Positions 35,418 to 42,827 of a stretch of DNA of 64,000 bases are shown here, one piece after another (the stretch's first letter is position 1; every line of letters starts with the position of its first letter). The notes under the pieces were generated by a model that did not search any database, was not told where the DNA came from, and saw only the letters and a list, made by a program, of their open reading frames with translations. The DNA is from Neobacillus drentensis. Lineage in GTDB: Bacteria; Bacillota; Bacilli; Bacillales; Cytobacillaceae. A program made the position numbers and the translations under genes. The stretch spans positions 3,474,501 through 3,538,500 of the forward strand of contig NZ_CP091110.1 of the NCBI RefSeq assembly GCF_021560175.1, read 5' to 3'.

Positions 35418-35468
35418 AACGGTTTGGATTACTTGTCGAGTTGGGTTTATGGACCGGTTGGAGGAGGG

Positions 35469-35676
35469 CGTCTTATGAAGTAGGTCTCATTGACCGACCT
35501 AACCAAATTTATTTATTTGTGGACAATGACAGACCGCTTCATTTACCTTCCCAGCCAAAAATACTCTCTCCCGGGCAATGATAGGTCGCTTCATTGACAC
35601 TCCCAACCAAAAAATCTCTCTCTCGGGCAATGACAATCCAGTTTATTGACCGTTAGGACCAAATATACCTCTCTCC
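35469..35676. repeat. Degenerate tandem repeat, four units of exactly 52 bp
   Basis: Units begin at 35469, 35521, 35573 and 35625. A typical unit runs GGGCAATGATAGGTCGCTTC, then ATTGAC, CCAACCAAA and a CTCTCTCTC tail. The first unit is the most diverged. Each unit carries an internal inverted repeat CAATGA...TCATTG. The 52-bp length is not a multiple of three, so it does not encode a peptide repeat. It fills the gap between two convergent genes. Confidence 0.85.
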
Positions 35677-35688
35677 ATTTGTTCCATT

Positions 35689-37242
35689 TCAATTCATCAA
35701 CACCCGCAGCTGCTCCCTAATCCCATCAACCAAATCCAAAGGTCCTACCCCGTAACTGGACAAAGCCGCAGCCTTCTCTTCCCCTGCTCTAGCATGCAAA
35801 TAACTCGCCGTCACAAGGGCCTTAACTGGTGTGGCACCCTGCGCTAAAAACGAAGCAATCATCCCCGTCAACACATCTCCACTCCCTCCCTTACCGAGCG
35901 CATCATTACCGTGCGGATTAATAAACACATCTCCATCTGGTGTCGCAATAACCGACCTATGCCCCTTTAAAAGCAAAAATACGCCGTAATCTTGGGCAAA
36001 AGTCTTCGCAATCCCTATCCGATCCTCTTCCACCTCTTTAACCGTCTTATTTAACAACCGCGCCATTTCTCCAGGATGGGGCGTAAAAATGACATTCCCT
36101 TTATAATCTCGAACCATATCCAACTCATCCCGGAGTAAATACAAAGCATCGGCATCAACCACAATCGGCTGTTTTGTCAATAAAGACATCAATGATTTCA
36201 TCCAAGCCTCACCGCCAGGAAACCGGCTAATCCCAGGACCAATCGCCACACTTTTAAATTGATGCAATATAGTTGAAAGGTGGTCAATCGCCTCAGCAGA
36301 AAAATGTCCTTCCTCATCCGCCAGCGGCAAAAATAGTGACTCCGGATTTTGGGCAGCTGCCATAGGATAAATACTCTCGGGCACGGCTAATGTGACTAAC
36401 CCAGCTCCCGAATTTAGCGCCGCCTTTGCCGAAAAAATCGGTGCGCCAACATAGAACTTTGATCCCCCCACAACCAGTACATGACCAAACGTCCCCTTAT
36501 GGCCATGTTTGGGTCTAAGCGGAACCGAATGATTCACCAACTCTTTTGTTATTACCTGCGGCATCTCTAGTCCCAGCTCCTCCACAATCGAAGGCGGTAC
36601 AGAAATATCAACGGCCTTCCATTCTCCCACAAACTTAGGACCATCTTGTAAAAAGAACCCTCTTTTAGGAAAAACAAAGGTAATCGTCTTTGTTGCTTTA
36701 ACCGCCGTTCCCTCCACCTTACCGCTATCACTATTCACACCTGAAGGGATATCCACAGAGATAATGATCTTTTTCCCAGCATGCTTATTTACCATTGAAA
36801 TAACAGATCCAAAAGGTTCCCTGACTGGTCCGCTTACACCCGTTCCTAAAAGCGCATCAACAATGACATCTGCCTGGTTAATTTCCGATTCAACTCGTTC
36901 GAGCGGGCTTTCATGCAGATAAAGAATGGGTAACTGACGATTATGATACACATCTAAATGCACTTTGGCATCCCCCTTAATCCGCTCAGGTGGTACCACC
37001 AAACATAACAGGAGGTCAAACCCTAAATCATATAGTCTTCGTGCAATCACGAATCCATCGCCGCCATTATTCCCGCCCCCCGCAAGGATCACCACACGTG
37101 GATTTACATGAGTAGAACTTGCCACAATCTCTTCCGCTACCCTTCCCCCGGCATTTTCCATTAAGACAACACCAGGCAATCCAATTTTTTCAATCGTATA
37201 GTGATCCATTTGCTGCATTTCCTTTTGTCCAGCAACCAACAT
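35689..37242 (-). CDS. nnr: Bifunctional NAD(P)H-hydrate epimerase / ADP-dependent NAD(P)H-hydrate dehydratase
   Basis: A repair enzyme for hydrated NAD(P)H. The N-terminal YjeF_N domain (residues ~1-215; QMDHYTIEKIG, VILAGGGNNGGDGFVIARRL, DIPSGVNSDSG) epimerises NAD(P)HX. The C-terminal kinase-like dehydratase domain (~220-517; GHKGTFGHVLVVGGS, FTPHPGEMARLL, LLKGHRSVIATP, GNDALGKGGSGDVLTGMIA) converts it back to NAD(P)H using ADP. The 517-residue fused form is common in bacilli. AAAGGAG before ATG at 37242 decides the start. There is no partner gene nearby. Confidence 0.95.
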   Translation of the reverse strand: MLVAGQKEMQQMDHYTIEKIGLPGVVLMENAGGRVAEEIVASSTHVNPRVVILAGGGNNGGDGFVIARRLYDLGFDLLLCLVVPPERIKGDAKVHLDVYHNRQLPILYLHESPLERVESEINQADVIVDALLGTGVSGPVREPFGSVISMVNKHAGKKIIISVDIPSGVNSDSGKVEGTAVKATKTITFVFPKRGFFLQDGPKFVGEWKAVDISVPPSIVEELGLEMPQVITKELVNHSVPLRPKHGHKGTFGHVLVVGGSKFYVGAPIFSAKAALNSGAGLVTLAVPESIYPMAAAQNPESLFLPLADEEGHFSAEAIDHLSTILHQFKSVAIGPGISRFPGGEAWMKSLMSLLTKQPIVVDADALYLLRDELDMVRDYKGNVIFTPHPGEMARLLNKTVKEVEEDRIGIAKTFAQDYGVFLLLKGHRSVIATPDGDVFINPHGNDALGKGGSGDVLTGMIASFLAQGATPVKALVTASYLHARAGEEKAAALSSYGVGPLDLVDGIREQLRVLMN

Positions 37243-37386
37243 AAAAACACGCTCCTTTCCCCTATTATAAACCTTTCCCAAGTGGATGGCAGTTTCAACC
37301 CATACGTATTCTAAAAACCAAATAGGATAAATTATATACGAGCATCTGTATAGCTGCTCAAAAAAAATCGTCGGGAGTGATGTATC

Positions 37387-37581
37387 ATGGGTAGAAACAA
37401 ACTTTTGGTTCCTGGTTCAGGCGATGTCCTTAATCAAATGAAAGAGGAAATTGCCAATGAGTTTGGAGTTCAACTTGGTGCTGATACTACCGCACGTGCA
37501 AACGGCTCAGTTGGGGGCGAAATGACCAAACGGTTAGTCGCTTATGCTGAGCAGGCTCTACGAAATCAACAAGGTCAATAA
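37387..37581 (+). CDS. Alpha/beta-type small acid-soluble spore protein
   Basis: A 64-residue DNA-binding protein that coats spore DNA and protects it from UV and heat. The GPR protease site [13 protein letters not shown] and the second signature [17 protein letters not shown] are clear. It is short for the family and starts [22 protein letters not shown] precedes ATG. Expression in the forespore under sigma-G is expected, although no convincing sigma-G promoter was found by eye. A bidirectional terminator follows. Confidence 0.96.
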   Translation: MGRNKLLVPGSGDVLNQMKEEIANEFGVQLGADTTARANGSVGGEMTKRLVAYAEQALRNQQGQ

Positions 37582-37593
37582 CCTTGGAGATTT

Positions 37594-37627
37594 TAAAAGG
37601 GTGTCCAGCTTTGGACACCCTTCTAAA
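37594..37627. terminator. Bidirectional terminator
   Basis: AAGGGTGTCC and GGACACCCTT arms between the SASP gene and the 57-residue gene. Confidence 0.9.
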
Positions 37628-37634
37628 ACATTAG

Positions 37635-37808
37635 TTAATTAGCAAACAGAATTTTGATTTCACTCTCCGCTTCAACCATCCTGCCAAATCGATATCCCTC
37701 AATCAGCACATGTCGTTCATGATCGGTTAAACGTCGGTTCCATTTTGTTTCTAAATAAAGAATGACATCATTATAAAAAATTTCCGGATATTCAAAAGGG
37801 GTATTCAT
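37635..37808 (-). CDS. 57-residue hypothetical protein
   Basis: A short gene with an excellent ribosome binding site (GGAGGAG, nine bases before ATG at 37808) and a terminator behind. The product begins MNTPFEYPEIFYNDVILYLE and ends with RFGRMVEAESEIKILFAN; the middle is basic (KWNRRLTDHERH). It has no membrane segment. Helical, compact; I recall no family name. The strong translation signal and good codon pattern make it a real gene. Confidence 0.8.
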   Translation of the reverse strand: MNTPFEYPEIFYNDVILYLETKWNRRLTDHERHVLIEGYRFGRMVEAESEIKILFAN

Positions 37809-38048
37809 CAAATACTTCTCCTCCTTTTCTTAATCGCCTTGTCTTATCCATCATGTCCAAAATCTCGACTATTTAAAAAGGATGTCCGCAACATTTGGCG
37901 AAAAATCATAAACGAGATTTGGAATAATCCCTTTTAGAATAATTTATGCAGGATATCAAAATTTGTATAGTTCAATAGCCATAGCCGAAATCATTATTTT
38001 TTTAAAATAGGGAATAATAGTTGTGAAGATGGTTGAAAACTATGTAAA

Positions 38049-38077
38049 CTGACAAAAACCGGTTTATATTTATTATA
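38049..38077 (+). promoter_or_regulatory. Sigma-A-type promoter candidate
   Basis: CTGACA (38049-38054), a 17-bp spacer and ATTATA (38072-38077), 14 bp before the next gene. Confidence 0.55.
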
Positions 38078-38090
38078 TTATAGGAAAGCG

Positions 38091-38396
38091 GTGAATGTGT
38101 TTATGAATCAGGATTTTTCCATTAGTCATGAACAGCTGCCTAACTTCAAAAGTCACGAGGAAGCACGGACTTATTTCAAAAATCTATACGGCGATCGTTT
38201 TTTATTAAGAGGAACCGATATGCAGAATGGTACAAAGGTCACCATGTACCATCTAGTAAAGAAACCTGAAGTGTATCAACCCTACATGGAAAGTTTTTCG
38301 CATGACATAAAACATGAAATAACAAACATGGATGTGTTTAAAAGCTATAACACGATTGAAATTGATGAAAATGGAAATGTTCATTTCCAATCCTAA
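38091..38396 (+). CDS. Hypothetical protein, about 101 residues
   Basis: A soluble protein with alternating helix and strand pattern: HEEARTYFKNLYGDRFLL, MYHLVKKPEVYQPYMES, IEIDENGNVHF. The GTG start at 38091 follows AGGAAAG closely; ATG at 38103 is an alternative. I do not recognise the family. It has its own promoter-like sequence and a terminator behind. Role unknown. Confidence 0.7.
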   Translation: MNVFMNQDFSISHEQLPNFKSHEEARTYFKNLYGDRFLLRGTDMQNGTKVTMYHLVKKPEVYQPYMESFSHDIKHEITNMDVFKSYNTIEIDENGNVHFQS

Positions 38397-38401
38397 ACAG
38401 C

Positions 38402-38433
38402 AAAAAGGAAGGCAAAATTACTGCCTTCCCTTT
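38402..38433. terminator. Bidirectional terminator
   Basis: AAGGAAGGCA and TGCCTTCC arms with U-rich flanks on both strands, between convergent genes. Confidence 0.88.
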
Positions 38434-38440
38434 CTGGATC

Positions 38441-39172
38441 TTACATAGTGGTTTCTTTCCCGGTTATTTTCCGGATGAAATGAATCACAAAGGTACTTAA
38501 GAAGATTCCAATTAGGATACTAAAAAACACAAATTCATCCATATGGAATCCAAAGGCGGAGACAATCATCTTCACACCAATAACCGCCACAAGGATAAAA
38601 GCCGTTGTTTCGAATTCAGGTACTTTTTCGATTAAAGCAAGGAAAAGGTGCGCAACCCCCCGCATCATCAAGATCCCGATAACCCCTCCGAGCAGCAAAA
38701 TCCACTCTTGATTCGAAACACCAAACGCAGCAATGACACTATCAAAACTAAAGGCAATATCCATCAGCTCCACCGTTAACACGGTCCTCCAAAAGCCTTT
38801 TTTTCGGCTTTGAACTTCATCGTCCTGTTCATTTTTATTTAAAAGATTTTGAAAAACAATCCAAAGCAGATAGTGACCCCCGATAATCTTGATCCAAGGG
38901 ATCGTGGTTAAAGTGACCCCAATTCCAATCGCTACTACTCTAAAAAAATAAGCACCGAATATCCCATAAAATAAGGCTTTTTTTTGCTGTTTTTTTGGAA
39001 GGTGTTTGACCATCACCGCTAAAACTAGGGCATTATCAGCCGACAGCAGGCCTTCAAGAATAATCAAGGTACCGATGACTCCCCAGCTTGCTGGATTCGT
39101 AAATACCTGTTTAAAGGCCTCCAGTGAAAAGATCGTACTATAACTATTTAAAATATCTTGTAAGAAGTCCAT
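38441..39172 (-). CDS. TerC-family membrane protein (YceF/YkoY-like)
   Basis: A 243-residue membrane protein with about seven helices. TerC motifs are visible: EGLLSADNALVLAVMV with the paired acidic residues, and VELMDIAFSFDSVIAAFGV, a second acidic motif. B. subtilis relatives YceF and YkoY export manganese that is used to metallate secreted proteins. No yybP-ykoY manganese riboswitch was seen in the 150 bp upstream, in contrast to ykoY. The ribosome binding site GGGAG is rather far from the ATG. Confidence 0.9.
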   Translation of the reverse strand: MDFLQDILNSYSTIFSLEAFKQVFTNPASWGVIGTLIILEGLLSADNALVLAVMVKHLPKKQQKKALFYGIFGAYFFRVVAIGIGVTLTTIPWIKIIGGHYLLWIVFQNLLNKNEQDDEVQSRKKGFWRTVLTVELMDIAFSFDSVIAAFGVSNQEWILLLGGVIGILMMRGVAHLFLALIEKVPEFETTAFILVAVIGVKMIVSAFGFHMDEFVFFSILIGIFLSTFVIHFIRKITGKETTM

Positions 39173-39287
39173 CTGAATCTATGTCTCCCTTTCCCAATCC
39201 AAGTAGTTTGTCCAAAAATCAACAGGTTTGTCTCCCTACTTAAATGTATGAAAAGCAGTTGAATATATGACAGACATTCTTTTAAGC

Positions 39288-39325
39288 AAAAAAAAGCCTG
39301 TACTCTCTTTAAAAGGGGTACAGGC
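39288..39325 (-). terminator. Terminator after the flavin reductase gene
   Basis: GCCTGTAC/GTACAGGC stem and U7 on the minus strand. Confidence 0.92.
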
Positions 39326-39332
39326 GGAATTT

Positions 39333-39872
39333 CTATTCTTCTATTAAGTCAATAAACCGTTCAACGACCTCATCTACAAATTTAACTGTTGCTTCGTCTG
39401 CTAGTCTGCCAGTTTTCTCATCAAATTTAGCCATAGCTTGATTAATAAGAATCTCATTACCAACTGGCGATAAAAGCTTTACTTGTAAGGCCGTTAAGAT
39501 TTGACGCAATTGAAGCTGGGCACGCAACGTTCCCATTAGCCCTGTCGCAGCACCAGCTGTCATAACCGGCTTGCCAATTAACACCTTATCTACACGTGAT
39601 AGCCAATCAAGAGCATTCTTTAGTACTCCAGGAATCGACCAGTTGTATTCCGGAGTTATAATAATCACGCCGTCCGCTTCTTTGACTTTACTTTTGAACT
39701 CTACAACTGAAGATGCGGGATTTAATTCCTCATCCTGGTTATAATGCGGAAGCACTCCAAGATCTAAGACTTCTAAATCAAATTTAGCTGCGAATCGTTC
39801 CTGAATCGTATCTGCCAACTGCTTGTTATATGAATCTTTTCGTAAACTGCCTACAAGTGCAACGATTTTCAT
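39333..39872 (-). CDS. NADPH-dependent FMN reductase (azo/chromate reductase type)
   Basis: A 179-residue flavodoxin-fold reductase. The FMN phosphate loop GSLRKDSYNKQLA and the second flavin segment TPEYNWSIPGVLKNALDWLSR are diagnostic. Relatives such as B. subtilis YhdA reduce azo dyes, quinones or chromate; the natural substrate is unclear. AAAGGTGG precedes ATG. Monocistronic with a strong terminator. Confidence 0.92.
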   Translation of the reverse strand: MKIVALVGSLRKDSYNKQLADTIQERFAAKFDLEVLDLGVLPHYNQDEELNPASSVVEFKSKVKEADGVIIITPEYNWSIPGVLKNALDWLSRVDKVLIGKPVMTAGAATGLMGTLRAQLQLRQILTALQVKLLSPVGNEILINQAMAKFDEKTGRLADEATVKFVDEVVERFIDLIEE

Positions 39873-39957
39873 TTTTTATCCACCTTTGTTTATGTAATAA
39901 ATTAATTATAGAAATAGTCATTTGGATTATCAAATTTCTTGCTTAAGAACTCTATTA

Positions 39958-39991
39958 TAAAAAGCCGGTTTCTAATCGAAACCGGCTTTTT
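39958..39991 (-). terminator. Terminator
   Basis: AAAAGCCGGTTTC and complement around a 4-6 base loop, U-rich end on the minus strand, at the stop of the MltG-like gene. Confidence 0.92.
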
Positions 39992-39993
39992 AC

Positions 39994-40488
39994 TTATTTA
40001 AAAATAGTCGCTACAACCTGGTCATAGGTCATCTTACTGTCAACCACGAACACACCTGGTTTTAATTTGTTTTCCAGCTTTTTCGCTTCAATGTCCTTTG
40101 AAAAATCAAAGGCATTCTTAACGATATTCGACGCAACAAGGACTCTCCCAATATCAATGCTGGTCATACCATCGGTAACATTGACAACGACACGTGTTAC
40201 AGGTTTAGCCGTATCGGCAGCAGCTGGAGCCGCTTTTGCTTGAACAGATGCCTTGGCATCCTGCACTTGCTTATCATTTTCAGCTTTTGTTTGAACAACG
40301 TAACCTTCCTCTTGAAGCTGCGCTTTCATCTCTACTGAAGTAGGTTGAACTTTCTTGGTTGCCGTGGTTACAGACGGTTTAACTGTCACATTGGCAGAAT
40401 CACTTTTTCCAGATAGATACACAGCGCCACAAATTGTGGTTGTGATCAGCATTCCGGCTGCAAAGCTGCTTAGTAAGTTAATTTTCAT
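39994..40488 (-). CDS. Membrane-anchored protein with MltG/YceG LysM-like segment
   Basis: A 164-residue protein with an N-terminal membrane helix (LLSSFAAGMLITTTICGAVYL), an Ala/Lys/Thr-rich linker, and a C-terminal ~65-residue domain (GMTSIDIGRVLVASNIVKNAFDF, LKPGVFVVDSKMTYDQVVATIF) that resembles the LysM-like part of endolytic transglycosylase MltG without the catalytic domain. Such short forms are found in bacilli. A role in binding peptidoglycan is a reasonable inference. Its start overlaps the preceding gene by 11 bp. Confidence 0.8.
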   Translation of the reverse strand: MKINLLSSFAAGMLITTTICGAVYLSGKSDSANVTVKPSVTTATKKVQPTSVEMKAQLQEEGYVVQTKAENDKQVQDAKASVQAKAAPAAADTAKPVTRVVVNVTDGMTSIDIGRVLVASNIVKNAFDFSKDIEAKKLENKLKPGVFVVDSKMTYDQVVATIFK

Positions 40489-40858
40489 TGGCAGCCTTTC
40501 TCCCTTCCTTTATTGTGCGGTAAGGAGCAAGCATTTTTTCAAGTTCATTTACGCTTACCTGTTTCATTTCAGCAATGCTTTCTGTTGAGTAATTACGGTT
40601 TGTTAAATCAAGTACTTCACGCATGAAGACTTTGTCTTCCGAAGAAAGTTGAACGCCTGCTTCCTTCATGACTACTTCGAGATCAAGTTCAATATTTCTA
40701 ATTGAATCTTGAATAGCATTGATTTCCTTCATTGTGGATATATGAATTAAATCAATTTGATTATGTTCTGCCTTTGATTGTTTAGACGTCTTTGAAATTG
40801 ATAGTACGAGCATTATAATTGATATCCCAAACAATCCGGCTAAAGTCCACTCCATCAT
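40478..40858 (-). CDS. Hypothetical single-pass membrane protein with coiled-coil-like region
   Basis: A 126-residue protein with an N-terminal helix (TLAGLFGISIIMLVLSI) and a charged helical region (KEINAIQDSIRNIELDLEVVMKEAG), then a small helical end (VFMREVLDLTNRNYSTESIAEMKQVSVNELEKM) that could be a helix-turn-helix-like fold. GGAGGGTAATCATC precedes ATGATG. It overlaps the MltG-like gene by 11 bp, so the two products probably act together at the membrane. Family not recognised. Confidence 0.75.
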   Translation of the reverse strand: MMEWTLAGLFGISIIMLVLSISKTSKQSKAEHNQIDLIHISTMKEINAIQDSIRNIELDLEVVMKEAGVQLSSEDKVFMREVLDLTNRNYSTESIAEMKQVSVNELEKMLAPYRTIKEGRKAANEN

Positions 40859-41037
40859 GATGATTACCCTCCAATAGTTTCTAACAATTTCTTATTATAC
40901 AACCAATCTAGTATTTTTGCCTATTTTAACTGCAAAATACGGAAAAAGTCGGAGGATTTTGGCAATTTTCGGCGAATTAGGTAAAGTTATCATTCTATAT
41001 TTTTTTAATTTCTATCAATTTCCGCTAAATCACACAT

Positions 41038-41070
41038 GAAAAAAGCGATGAGAAAAATTTCCCATCGCCC
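41038..41070 (-). terminator. Terminator
   Basis: GGGCGATGGG pairing with CTCATCGCTTTTTT on the minus strand, just past the stop at 41077. Confidence 0.88.
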
Positions 41071-41076
41071 TTTATT

Positions 41077-42006
41077 TTATGAATTAAAAATTTGGTCAAT
41101 TTCTTGAATTTCCGTTTCTGTTAACTGAATGTCTAATGTTTTAAGGTTATGAAGAACCTGTTCTGACCGTTTTGCGCCAGGAATGATGACATCAATGGCT
41201 TCACGGGTTAAATACCAGGCGAGGACAACATGAGCCACTTCGGCTCCTTTATCATTGGCGATTTTACGAATGCGCTCTATTTTTTCCAAGGTAGCTTCAA
41301 AAAGATCTTTTTTAAAAAACTTCCCGCGTTTTTCATCTAAATTAGTATTTTTGTCGTATTTACCTGTTAATAAGCCAGAGGCAAGCGGGAAATATGGGAT
41401 AAAGGAAATGCCGTTGTTGATCACGTAAGGAAACAATTCCTTTTCAGCCTCTCTAGCTAATAAGTTATACTCGCCTTGGTAGACATCGACATACCCATCT
41501 TTGTTAGCCTCTTTTAGCTGCTCAATCGAAAAATTAGAAACGCCGATCGCTCTAATCTTACCTTCGTTCCTTAGTTGTTGTAAGGCGCCAACAGCTTCAT
41601 CTTTCGGTGTATCTTTATCTGGAAAGTGAATATAAAAAAGATCTATGTAATCGGTTTGGAGCCGCTGTAAGGCCTCATCAACGGCTTGTTCTAAAAAGGC
41701 AGGCGAATTATCAACCACGATTTCGTTCCCTGCGAATTTATGAGCTGCTTTAGTAGCGATGACAATCTCGGAGCGTTTGCCACTCTCTTTCACGACTTCC
41801 CCGATCATTTCTTCGGATCGTTTTGGACCATAGATGAACGCTGTATCCAAAAAATTAATACCGTTAGCAAGTCCAGTTCGGACTAATTCTCTGCCGGCAT
41901 TCTCGTCAAGGTTCGGAAATAGATTGTGACCTCCCACCGCATTGGTGCCTAGACCAATCGGATTAACAACTAAATCAGTTTTTCCAATATGAACTTGTTT
42001 TGCCAT
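41077..42006 (-). CDS. Aldo/keto reductase (IolS/YqkF-like)
   Basis: A 309-residue NADP-dependent oxidoreductase of the AKR11-like group. Visible are the Asp-Tyr of FLDTAFIYGPKRSEE, the Lys of VIATKAAH, the His of DLFYIHFPD and the cofactor segment VIIPGAKRSEQVLHNL. The GGHNLFPN insertion early in the protein is typical of IolS/YqkF-like proteins. Substrate unknown. AAAAGGAGATG precedes ATG. The GGCT-like gene lies 71 bp upstream on the same strand with no terminator seen, so they may share a transcript. Confidence 0.92.
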   Translation of the reverse strand: MAKQVHIGKTDLVVNPIGLGTNAVGGHNLFPNLDENAGRELVRTGLANGINFLDTAFIYGPKRSEEMIGEVVKESGKRSEIVIATKAAHKFAGNEIVVDNSPAFLEQAVDEALQRLQTDYIDLFYIHFPDKDTPKDEAVGALQQLRNEGKIRAIGVSNFSIEQLKEANKDGYVDVYQGEYNLLAREAEKELFPYVINNGISFIPYFPLASGLLTGKYDKNTNLDEKRGKFFKKDLFEATLEKIERIRKIANDKGAEVAHVVLAWYLTREAIDVIIPGAKRSEQVLHNLKTLDIQLTETEIQEIDQIFNS

Positions 42007-42077
42007 TTACCAATCATCTCCTTTTTCATCTAGGTTTATGATAGCAGATTCTTTCATCGTAGACGAAGGAATTGGCT

Positions 42078-42698
42078 TTAAAAGATCAGGCTTCGTAACT
42101 CCTCATCCAAAAATTCACCCTTTATTCCTTGTTTACTATAAAAATAACGATAAATTTCCTCATTTGAATAGTCCTCTTTTAGTCCTTTAATAATTGTTTT
42201 CAAGTAAGGATATGAAGGCTTTTTCCACTCCACATCATTAATTTCCCAGGGTGCCGTAAAAGTAAAAATGGGATGCCCCTTTTCTTCTCCCAAATACAAA
42301 ATATTTCCATACCAAGCATTCCCTCGGAAAATCTTTGAACGGTCTTTCCTGACTTCATCCAAATTCAAATCAATCTCTAGACCATTATTTTCCTGACTAA
42401 CGATATCTTTAAACTGTTCCAACTTGATTAGGTATATTTTACTGTAGGTTTCAACATTCGGTTCTGGGGTTAAACCAATAAAGGCAACCCCTTTTGATTC
42501 CCATTTAGCTGCTTTTTTTGCAAAGTAAAGCGGAAAATTCATCGTGAAAGTGGACGAATCTATTGGGAGTGAAGGATCTTTACAACCTGTTTCAACCTTT
42601 GAAGACCCTTCTGGTTTCCCGCCTTTTATATAACATAAAAAACGGTCCATATTCATATTTGATCCATAGCTTGCATACCAGACATACTTTTCTTTCAT
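42078..42698 (-). CDS. Gamma-glutamylcyclotransferase-like protein
   Basis: A 206-residue protein beginning KEKYVWYASYGSNMNMDRF, the hallmark YGSNM substrate loop of the GGCT fold. The usual catalytic Glu is not obvious; the region LEQFKDIVSQENNG is the candidate. Similar proteins in bacilli are annotated only as GGCT-like or hypothetical. ATG at 42698 is chosen rather than GTG at 42707. Function uncertain; gamma-glutamyl amine or peptide turnover is possible. Confidence 0.75.
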   Translation of the reverse strand: MKEKYVWYASYGSNMNMDRFLCYIKGGKPEGSSKVETGCKDPSLPIDSSTFTMNFPLYFAKKAAKWESKGVAFIGLTPEPNVETYSKIYLIKLEQFKDIVSQENNGLEIDLNLDEVRKDRSKIFRGNAWYGNILYLGEEKGHPIFTFTAPWEINDVEWKKPSYPYLKTIIKGLKEDYSNEEIYRYFYSKQGIKGEFLDEELRSLIF

Positions 42699-42827
42699 CC
42701 TTATCACCCAGTTTCTACCTGTTTCTTTTATTTTACCACGAAGATCTGTTAGTAGATCACTGCTTATGATTCCGCAAGTATTAGTTAAGACTATAGCTAT
42801 TCATTCCTTTTCCAATAGGAGGACATT

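Noticed and set aside
35469..35676. Possible CRISPR array
   Set aside because: Units are contiguous with no unique spacers, and no cas genes are present.
37311..37386. A sigma-G promoter for the SASP gene
   Set aside because: Expected biologically, but no pair of boxes with correct spacing matched well enough.
39173..39290. A manganese (yybP-ykoY) riboswitch before the TerC gene
   Set aside because: The region is too short and lacks the conserved loops of that riboswitch; only a weak AAGTAG/CTACTT inverted repeat is seen.
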